A DNA stretch of 64,000 nucleotides from the NCBI GenBank assembly GCA_048498035.1, contig JBEHYT010000011.1, positions 1 through 64,000 on the forward strand, in the 5' to 3' direction. This DNA comes from CADEDV01 sp048498035. GTDB taxonomy: Bacteria > Bacteroidota > Bacteroidia > Chitinophagales > Chitinophagaceae. The notes beneath the pieces were generated by a model. The model was given only the letters and a program-made list of their open reading frames with translations. It had not been told where the DNA came from and did no database searches. A program made the position numbers and the translations under genes. Shown one piece after another: positions 35,781 to 41,984 of the stretch (positions are counted from its first letter, which is position 1; each line of letters opens with the position of its first letter).

Positions 35781-36527
35781 TTAGTTCATCATCGCATCAT
35801 CCGGGGAAATATCAGTCAGGAAGTCCTGTATTTCCTTTTCAGATACGTTTTTAAGCAAATCTTTTACTTCCACCGGCTGCGTATTGGCCGCAATTGCATT
35901 GGGAGCAGCAACTTCATCTGTCATTTCTACAAATTGCTGAAGGTCATCCGTACTTACACTTTTCAGGTTTTTCTGCACCCATGCATAGGAATCCGTTGCC
36001 GGGTCTACTTTTTCGCCGGAGCGAACAGCATACAACACCGCCGATAAACCAATTACCAAAGTAACCGAAGCGGCAATGGCATAGCGGAACCAATTGCGAC
36101 GGGTAAAAGGTATAACTGCCGCCTGGCTCTTTTGCGCCGGGATGCTGATATTACCAAAATAACCCTCCGGAACCTGGTATGGCATTTCTTTTTTAAGGCC
36201 GCCCAGGAGCGGTGAGAGCGCCTGCAACTCCTCATCTACATCGGCGTGCGGTATTGACGCAACACCAGCTGCAGAGGCACCAAGCTCCTCAAAATAGCCC
36301 ACAGGCACTTTGTAAGGCATCTCCCGTGTAAATCCGGCCAGCATCGGCGACAACGCCTCCAACTCTGCACGCGGATCTACCGCAGCAAGCGCACGTACGC
36401 GCTGCAGCATCAACTCCGGTAGCCCGGCAAAATAGCCCTCCGGTACACGATAAGTATCTGCTTTCGCGTCTACCAGGCTGCTATTCAGCTCCTTAAGTTC
36501 ATTTAATATGGTGTTGTCAGCTATCAT
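35781..36527 (-). CDS. Anti-sigma-like membrane protein with three PxGYF repeats
   Basis: 248 residues. The cytoplasmic part contains three copies of Y-x-V-P-x-G-Y-F (GYF at 31-33, 77-79 and 122-124), about 45 residues apart. The later two are preceded by ALSPML/ALSPLL and a Lys/Arg-Glu-Met-Pro-Tyr lead-in. One membrane helix is at about 148-168, followed by an acidic C-terminal part (YAWVQKNLKSVSTDDLQQFVEM, ending IQDFLTDISPDDAM). It lies 37 nt after the ECF sigma gene, which supports an anti-sigma role, but no known anti-sigma domain is clear. The GYF repeats are described as a separate finding. Confidence 0.7.
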   Translation of the reverse strand: MIADNTILNELKELNSSLVDAKADTYRVPEGYFAGLPELMLQRVRALAAVDPRAELEALSPMLAGFTREMPYKVPVGYFEELGASAAGVASIPHADVDEELQALSPLLGGLKKEMPYQVPEGYFGNISIPAQKSQAAVIPFTRRNWFRYAIAASVTLVIGLSAVLYAVRSGEKVDPATDSYAWVQKNLKSVSTDDLQQFVEMTDEVAAPNAIAANTQPVEVKDLLKNVSEKEIQDFLTDISPDDAMMN

Positions 36528-36564
36528 TTTTACTGGTAATGAGACCTTTTTTCAGGGTAAAAGT

Positions 36565-37119
36565 TTAATGATTACGTATATAATCCTCTATTTTTTTAAC
36601 AGCGTGATGGTAACTTGCTTTCAGCGCTCCTTCACTGGTTTCCAACACCCGGCTCATCTCCTCATACGGCATTTCATCGTAATACCGGAGGTTAAATACA
36701 AGTTTCTGTTTTTCAGGAAGTTGCTGTATCGCCAGTTGCAGCTTCCACTCTAACTTATTAGGATCAAAATCCCGGTCGGCCTTTATCTTATTGCTCAGTC
36801 CCGATTCCACCTCGCTAAGGCTGACGGCACTTCTCTTTTTTTGTTGTTCCAGGTAGCTAAGGCATTCATTGGTGGCAACCCGGTAGAGCCAGGTATACAG
36901 CTGGCTGTCTTCCCTGAAATTTTCCAGGCCATTCCATACACGGATCAACACATTCTGCAGCACATCATTGGCATCTTCGTGTTCCACCACCATGCGCCGG
37001 ATATGCCAGTACAGTTTTTCCTGGTATTTACGAATGATGCTGGTATACGCACGCTCTCGCGTGGCAGGGTCACGGAATTGTACCAGCAGTTCGCTATCAC
37101 TCAAGGTAGTAGGGGCCAT
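36565..37119 (-). CDS. ECF RNA polymerase sigma factor
   Basis: 184 residues with region 2 (about 20-90: YHRRMVVEHEDANDVLQNVLIRVWNGLENFREDSQLYTWLYRVATNEC) and region 4 (about 120-175, with PYEEMSRVLETSEGALKASYHHAVKKI as the helix-turn-helix). It directs polymerase to a set of stress promoters, probably in response to the envelope. It heads a three-gene transcript with the GYF-repeat protein and the exported helical protein, ended at 35262-35294. No consensus -7 element was found upstream, so it may be autoregulated. Confidence 0.9.
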   Translation of the reverse strand: MAPTTLSDSELLVQFRDPATRERAYTSIIRKYQEKLYWHIRRMVVEHEDANDVLQNVLIRVWNGLENFREDSQLYTWLYRVATNECLSYLEQQKKRSAVSLSEVESGLSNKIKADRDFDPNKLEWKLQLAIQQLPEKQKLVFNLRYYDEMPYEEMSRVLETSEGALKASYHHAVKKIEDYIRNH

Positions 37120-37189
37120 GAAAAGGTCCTGGTTTTATATTAGAACAAAGGATCTCGCCGTTGTTTAAATCGTATTTCTAAATAAAAAT

Positions 37190-37227
37190 AAAAAAAAGCA
37201 GGCTCACTTTTAAATGAACCTGCTTTT
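37190..37227 (-). terminator. Intrinsic terminator of the transketolase gene
   Basis: On the minus strand AAAAGCAGG-T-TCA pairs with TGA-G-CCTGCTTTT, followed by TTTTATTTTT. It lies just beyond the stop codon at 37243. Confidence 0.75.
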
Positions 37228-37242
37228 ATCGTCGGGAAAAGA

Positions 37243-38205
37243 TCAACCATTTTTTTTACGCTGGATCACTTTTTCGGCTGCCGCAACAATATCTGGGATG
37301 TCGAGGCCGTATTTTTTCAACAGCTCTTTAGGCGTACCGCTTTCGCCAAAAGTGTCTTTGGTTCCAACGTATTCAATAGGTATCGGGAAATGTTTGGCTG
37401 CGCATTGCGCCACCGCATCACCCATCCCACCAAAAATATTATGTTCTTCAGCTGTAACGGCACAGCCCGTTTTGCGAATGGATTTCAGCACCGCTTCCTC
37501 ATCCAGTGGTTTTACCGTGTGCAGGTTAATCACCTCTACGCTCAATCCTTTTTCTTCCAGGATAACGCCGGCCTGGATGGCATTCCAAACCAGGTGCCCA
37601 CAGGCGAAAATGCTGACATCCGTGCCTTCGGAAAAATATTGCGCTTTACCGATCCGGAATTCGTCTGGATTGGAAAAAATGGGCCAGGACGGACGTCCAA
37701 AGCGGAGATAAACAGGGCCTGCATATTCAGCTACTGCCAGCGTAGCGGCCTTGGTCTGGTTGTAATCGCAGGGCACAATTACCGTCATCCCCGGCAGCAT
37801 CTTCATCATCCCGATATCTTCCAGTATTTGGTGCGTAGCGCCGTCTTCACCCAGTGTAAGCCCGGCATGGGATGCACAGATCTTTACATTTTTCCCGCTA
37901 TAGGCAATGGACTGGCGAATCTGGTCATATACACGCCCGGTAGAAAAGTTAGCGAACGTGGTCGTAAAAGGAACTTTGCCACCAATCGTAAGCCCGGCAG
38001 CAATGCCCATCATATTCGCTTCGGCAATGCCACATTGGATATACCGGTCAGGAAATTCTTTCATGAACTGCTGCAGCTTCATAGAGCCGGCCAGGTCGGC
38101 AGTAAGCGCCACGATATTGGGATTTTTGCGCGCAGCTTCCACAATGCCATCACCAAAACCACTCCTGGTATCTTTTGAACCTGTTGATTGAATATCTTTA
38201 AGCAT
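37243..38205 (-). CDS. Transketolase, C-terminal half (pyrimidine/TPP-binding and C-terminal domains)
   Basis: 320 residues, equivalent to the second half of transketolase or 1-deoxyxylulose-5-phosphate synthase. Visible segments are DTRSGFGDGIVEAA, then CGIAEANMMGIAAGLTIGGK with the catalytic Glu of the pyrimidine domain, and HAGLTLGEDGATHQILED. It needs the separate N-terminal half to bind TPP and transfer two-carbon units in the pentose-phosphate pathway. That half is not adjacent: the neighbouring gene is galE. A consensus -7 element lies before the start, so it is transcribed alone. Confidence 0.88.
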   Translation of the reverse strand: MLKDIQSTGSKDTRSGFGDGIVEAARKNPNIVALTADLAGSMKLQQFMKEFPDRYIQCGIAEANMMGIAAGLTIGGKVPFTTTFANFSTGRVYDQIRQSIAYSGKNVKICASHAGLTLGEDGATHQILEDIGMMKMLPGMTVIVPCDYNQTKAATLAVAEYAGPVYLRFGRPSWPIFSNPDEFRIGKAQYFSEGTDVSIFACGHLVWNAIQAGVILEEKGLSVEVINLHTVKPLDEEAVLKSIRKTGCAVTAEEHNIFGGMGDAVAQCAAKHFPIPIEYVGTKDTFGESGTPKELLKKYGLDIPDIVAAAEKVIQRKKNG

Positions 38206-38224
38206 GATCGGAATTTTGTCCGGG

Positions 38225-38232
38225 CAAAGCTA
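38225..38232 (-). promoter_or_regulatory. -7 element TAGCTTTG of the transketolase half gene
   Basis: Exact TAnnTTTG match on the minus strand, 19 nt before the ATG at 38205. This argues that the gene is not simply read through from galE. Confidence 0.55.
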
Positions 38233-38287
38233 AGGAAAAGCGCCTAGCTTCCGGTTATCGGATTCAGGTTTGCCAGCGTCCTGCGGC

Positions 38288-39340
38288 TCAGTTCAGATCT
38301 TTTGGCTGGTTGCCAAAGAAACTATCGTCCATTTTCAACTTTTGCTCCCATTCCCAGGCCGTCAGCATCATTTCTTCAAGCGTATAAATTGGCTCCCATC
38401 CCAGGCGGCCCCGCGCCAAATCATTATTGGCATAAATCGCTTCCACATCGCCCGGCCTGCGGGCGCCAATTTCGTAATTGAGGGGTTGATGACTCACACG
38501 TTCAAAAGCAGCAATGGCCTCCAGCACCGTTACACCATTTCCACTGCCGAGGTTAAACACCTCGCAGCGACCGGTATTCCGTTCCGCCTCCAGGTATTGC
38601 AACGCCAGCGTATGCGCATGCGCAATGTCAGACACATGGATGAAGTCGCGTACACAAGACCCATCCCTGGTGTCATAATCATTCCCATAAACGGTTAGCT
38701 TGTCCAGCTTGCCAATTGCAGTTTGTGTAATGGCCGGCACCAGGTTTTGCGGTCGGCCTACCGGTTTTTCCCCGATTTTTATTGAAGGGTGTGCGCCTAC
38801 CGGGTTAAAGTAACGAAGCAGGATGCACTGGGTAGACGTGCTTTTTGAAAATTCATTGATAATCTGTTCACCCATTTGCTTGGTGTAGCCATAGGGCGAT
38901 TCAGCGGGTTTGGGCGGTGTTTTCTCCGTAACCGGGATTTCATCGGGGCTGCCATAGACGGTGCAGGACGATGAAAAAACAAAATACGGGGTATTAAAAT
39001 CCTGCGCACATTTCAGCAGGTTGATCAGCGAAGTGAGATTGTTTTCAAAGTACATCAGGGGTTTTTCAACGGATTCACCCACTGCTTTAAAAGCGGCAAA
39101 ATGAATAATACCCTGGATGTCATTTTCCTGGAAAATGGCAAATGTGTCGTCGAAGTTGCAGAGGTCAACTTTGTAATTCTTGATCTTTTTGCCAACGATG
39201 CTTTCCACGCCAAGCAGTACGCGCTCGTCTGACCGGGAATTGTTGTCCACAGAAATTACATCAAAGCCGTGTTCGATAAGGTCTACCAGGGTGTGTGATC
39301 CGATATAGCCACAGCCGCCCGTTACAAGTATTGTTGCCAT
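38288..39340 (-). CDS. galE: UDP-glucose 4-epimerase
   Basis: 350 residues, extended short-chain dehydrogenase. The NAD-binding motif GGCGYIGSHT is at the N-terminus, and the catalytic Tyr and Lys lie in SPYGYTKQMGE. It interconverts UDP-glucose and UDP-galactose for polysaccharide and LPS synthesis and galactose use. The ATG at 39340 (MATILVTGG) is the family start; an upstream in-frame start at 39361 would add seven residues without support. No other galactose gene is adjacent. Confidence 0.95.
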   Translation of the reverse strand: MATILVTGGCGYIGSHTLVDLIEHGFDVISVDNNSRSDERVLLGVESIVGKKIKNYKVDLCNFDDTFAIFQENDIQGIIHFAAFKAVGESVEKPLMYFENNLTSLINLLKCAQDFNTPYFVFSSSCTVYGSPDEIPVTEKTPPKPAESPYGYTKQMGEQIINEFSKSTSTQCILLRYFNPVGAHPSIKIGEKPVGRPQNLVPAITQTAIGKLDKLTVYGNDYDTRDGSCVRDFIHVSDIAHAHTLALQYLEAERNTGRCEVFNLGSGNGVTVLEAIAAFERVSHQPLNYEIGARRPGDVEAIYANNDLARGRLGWEPIYTLEEMMLTAWEWEQKLKMDDSFFGNQPKDLN

Positions 39341-39431
39341 AATATCCCGGCAAAATTGCAATTTTTTTCCGGAACGGAAAGTTTGGAGAAATTTTGGGAT
39401 TTTCCCTACTGATGAAGTGCAAATGTGCTGA

Positions 39432-39576
39432 TTAATTCGCTAATTCGTTAATTCGGCGATTCGATAATTGGAAGAAATGGGTAAATGTGACTAATGCGCT
39501 CATTTGAAAATAACGACGACAGGATTATCGAGTTAACGAATCATCGAATCATCGAATCACCGAATTGCCGAATTGA
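39432..39576. repeat. Inverted pair of octamer arrays (ATTCG-type)
   Basis: Left arm 39432-39471: TTAATTCG, CTAATTCG, TTAATTCG, GCGATTCG in exact 8-bp period. Right arm 39537-39576: CGAATCAT twice, CGAATCAC, CGAATTGC, CGAATTGA, also in exact 8-bp period and complementary in type to the left arm. A 65-nt spacer lies between. The right arm ends 6 nt from the PiT stop codon. The same octamer type occurs at 34027-34062. Confidence 0.8.
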
Positions 39577-39582
39577 ATCATG

Positions 39583-40782
39583 CTAGAACAGGTTGGCAAT
39601 ATAGTACACACCAATCGCCAGCAATGCGCTTACCGGGATAGTAAGTATCCAGGCCCAGATCAGGTTGATCGTAACTCCCCAGCGAACGGCGGAAAGACGT
39701 TTGGTAGCGCCCACACCCATGATAGAACCCGTAATAGTGTGCGTGGTACTTACCGGTATCTTCAGGGATTCTGTAAGAAACAGCGTTACTGCACCTGCAG
39801 TTTCAGCAGCCACACCTTCAAACGGTGTTACTTTGGTAATACGTGTACCCATCGTTTTTACGATCTTCCAGCCACCGCTCATGGTACCGAGTGAGATAGA
39901 TGTATAACAAGCCAGGGGAACCCACCATTCCATATGGCTGATCGAATACCGGGTGGGATCACTCGCTACCAATGCTGCCATGATGATACCCATTACTTTT
40001 TGCGCATCATTACCGCCATGGGCGATACTAAAGGCAGCAGATGAGATCAATTGGAGCCGCTTGAACCATGCATTGGCGCGATTTGCATTCAGGCTGCTCA
40101 GGTACAGAGAGAACACCGCCATTATCGTTAGGATCAGTGCAAGCAGCAGCCATTTAAAGTTTTGCGGATGGAAAATAACCCGCATGGTATAGGAGTCGAA
40201 ATGCGATTTCAACTTGGCAGGATCGGTTACTAATACTTCCCGGAGGAAAAATGCGATCCCGATCATTACCACTACGGAGAATATTTTTGGACCCCATCCC
40301 TTCCGGAAGGAATTGAGAAACCAGAGAGATGTGATAAACGCCATCACCATACCAATCAGTGGCGCCAGGAAAATAAAAATAGTCGTTTTGATAACCGGGT
40401 CTGAGTTGACGGCCTGTATACCGCCCGCATGGGCGATGGCTGCGCCGGCAAACCCTCCAATCAGCGTGTGCGAAGAAGAAGACGGAATACCAGACCACCA
40501 GGTAAACAGGTTCCATGCAATAGCTGCAATTAAACCAGATAAAATTACCTGAAGCGTGATGAAGTCGTGCTTCACCGTGTTGGCAATGGTATTGGCAACG
40601 CCGTGATCTTTAAAAATAAAGAAGGCTACAAAGTTGAAAAGCGCAGACCAGAGCACAGCCTGAACGGGAGTAAGCACTTTGGTAGAAACGGCTGTGGCAA
40701 TGGAGTTGGCAGCATCATGAAAACCATTGATGTAGTCAAAGATGAGTGCCAGAACTATAATTACAATCAGGTAAGGCGTCAT
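39583..40782 (-). CDS. pit: Inorganic phosphate transporter, PiT family
   Basis: 399 residues with about ten membrane helices. The two PiT signature repeats are present: YINGFHDAANSIATAVSTKVLTP near the N-terminus and AHGGNDAQKVMGIIMAA in the second half. PiT proteins import phosphate with a cation at low energy cost. It follows the DUF47 gene after 73 nt in the same direction, an arrangement conserved for Pit/DUF47 pairs. An array of Pho-box-like repeats lies upstream of the DUF47 gene. Confidence 0.95.
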   Translation of the reverse strand: MTPYLIVIIVLALIFDYINGFHDAANSIATAVSTKVLTPVQAVLWSALFNFVAFFIFKDHGVANTIANTVKHDFITLQVILSGLIAAIAWNLFTWWSGIPSSSSHTLIGGFAGAAIAHAGGIQAVNSDPVIKTTIFIFLAPLIGMVMAFITSLWFLNSFRKGWGPKIFSVVVMIGIAFFLREVLVTDPAKLKSHFDSYTMRVIFHPQNFKWLLLALILTIMAVFSLYLSSLNANRANAWFKRLQLISSAAFSIAHGGNDAQKVMGIIMAALVASDPTRYSISHMEWWVPLACYTSISLGTMSGGWKIVKTMGTRITKVTPFEGVAAETAGAVTLFLTESLKIPVSTTHTITGSIMGVGATKRLSAVRWGVTINLIWAWILTIPVSALLAIGVYYIANLF

Positions 40783-40855
40783 GTTGGATCAGCTGAAATG
40801 TGAAAATGCCGGCCGGGAATTCGGGAGTTTCTCCAAATTTCCTTTCGCCGGACTG

Positions 40856-41497
40856 CTAGGCGTATTTGATAATGATCGATTCGATCACGTTACTTGCATC
40901 CTCGCATTTATCGGTCACGATCTCCATTACCTGGTAGATCTCACGTTTTTTGATTACTTCTTTGGCATCCGGTTCCATTTCAAACAGGCGCTCAATGCTC
41001 ATATCAAAGATGTCATCTGCCTGGTTTTCGATACTGTTGATACGTACAAGTGCCTCGGTAATGTTGCGCATATTCTTCATATTTCGCAATTCCTGCACTG
41101 CTATCTGCACCTGCTCGGCCCCTTGTTCAATAAGCTCTGCAAATTTTTGCATGCCCATATCATTGGGATTTACGCGGTAAAAATTGATCTTCTTACCGGC
41201 AGCGTAAATGTAATCGGCAATATCATCAAGCGCAGTGGCCAGGTAGTGAATATCTTCACGGTCAAAGGGAGTAATAAAATTGCGCCCCAGCTCCGTAAAA
41301 ACGCTGTGCGTCAACTCATCATTGGCATGCTCCAGGTCTTCCAACTGGTTGATCAATGACGCGCGTTTATCAAAATTTGGCTCGGCAACAACCTGCGAAA
41401 GAACGCCGCCCATCTTAAAAACATTGGTAGCTACCTGCTCAAAAAGGTCGTAGAACACCCGGTTCTTGGGCAGGAAGATTTTGAGGAAAGAATTCAT
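40856..41497 (-). CDS. DUF47 (PhoU-like) phosphate transport regulator
   Basis: 213 residues, all helical, with the PhoU-like three-helix repeats (FYDLFEQVATNVFKMGGVLSQV; LEDLEHANDELTHSVFTELGRNFITPFDREDI; ALDDIADYIYAAGKKI). DUF47 proteins bind and regulate PiT transporters in the next gene. The ATG at 41497 is preceded by a weak -7 element and by an 11-bp-spaced repeat array, which points to control by phosphate. Confidence 0.9.
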   Translation of the reverse strand: MNSFLKIFLPKNRVFYDLFEQVATNVFKMGGVLSQVVAEPNFDKRASLINQLEDLEHANDELTHSVFTELGRNFITPFDREDIHYLATALDDIADYIYAAGKKINFYRVNPNDMGMQKFAELIEQGAEQVQIAVQELRNMKNMRNITEALVRINSIENQADDIFDMSIERLFEMEPDAKEVIKKREIYQVMEIVTDKCEDASNVIESIIIKYA

Positions 41498-41519
41498 AGT
41501 TTGTCTTTAAACTTGGTTG

Positions 41520-41527
41520 CGAAATTA
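41520..41527 (-). promoter_or_regulatory. Weak -7 element TAATTTCG of the DUF47-pit operon
   Basis: Seven of eight bases match TAnnTTTG on the minus strand, 22 nt before the start codon. Weak core elements are typical of activator-dependent promoters. The nearest Pho-box-like hexamer is 37 nt upstream, exactly as at the phoB-like gene. Confidence 0.4.
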
Positions 41528-41564
41528 CCGGCTTACCCACGCCCCCAATTCCGGCATGGGTAAG

Positions 41565-41641
41565 TTAATAATTATTTAATATAGCAGTAACGATTCCTTA
41601 ATTCATGGATAACAAACATTTCATATAATCTTTACAAGTCG
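41565..41641. promoter_or_regulatory. Pho-box-like array upstream of the DUF47-pit operon
   Basis: Seven hexamers in strict 11-bp period: TTAATA, TTAATA, GTAACG, TTAATT, ATAACA, TTCATA, TTTACA, starting at 41565, 41576, 41587, 41598, 41609, 41620 and 41631. Direct repeats at 11 bp are the binding geometry of PhoB/PhoP-type regulators, and the controlled genes are phosphate transport genes. On this strand the hexamers read towards the TonB receptor. Confidence 0.55.
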
Positions 41642-41890
41642 CCTTTCATGTTGCCAATAAGGAACGTTTTATTCTTCAAAACAGTTACTTGTTTATAGCC
41701 TGCTGATTGTCAGGTTTTTTTGTGAAAACAATGCATCGCCCCACTGGCTTGTGCAGGTTCCTGCAACCATTTAAATCGTTTTAAAAAAATCGTTGCCTCA
41801 CCTTTGCTATCGTCGCCGGTAAAAGTCCGATCCGCTATTTTATGACGAATTGCCCTGCCACCAGGTATTGTTTATTCCGGTTTGCCCGCC
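41642..41890. other. Spacer between two Pho-box-like arrays
   Basis: About 250 nt without a supported gene. A weak CACCTTTG-like -7 element lies at 41799-41806. There is no terminator-like hairpin. It separates the divergent promoters of the DUF47-pit operon and the TonB receptor. Confidence 0.5.
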
Positions 41891-41945
41891 GTAACATTCC
41901 GGTAACATTCAGGTGATGATTGGTTAATATGGCGGTAACATCCCG
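41891..41945 (+). promoter_or_regulatory. Pho-box-like array upstream of the TonB receptor
   Basis: Five 11-bp units beginning GTAACA (41891), GTAACA (41902), GTGATG (41913), TTAATA (41924) and GTAACA (41935). The three exact GTAACA copies in phase make this the clearest array in the window. The last hexamer ends 20 nt before GTCCTTTG (41961-41968), a weak -7 element, as expected for an activator that replaces the -33 contact. Confidence 0.6.
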
Positions 41946-41984
41946 TTCATGTCTGCGGCCGTCCTTTGCCCGCAAATAACTGAT

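Noticed and set aside
37390..38178. 262-residue plus-strand frame opposite the transketolase half gene
   Set aside because: Antisense of an enzyme gene with recognisable motifs; no domain.
36565..38205. A CRISPR array or mobile element somewhere in the window
   Set aside because: No direct repeats with unique spacers, transposase or integrase motifs, or tRNA-linked attachment sites were seen anywhere in the 64 kb; the given span is only an example of ordinary genes.
40781..41359. 192-residue plus-strand frame opposite the DUF47 gene
   Set aside because: Antisense of a clear PhoU-like gene; hydrophobic composition arises from mirrored charged helices.
41949..41984. Upstream ATG extension of the TonB receptor
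   Set aside because: The added 12 residues precede the signal peptide and lie before the probable promoter at 41961.
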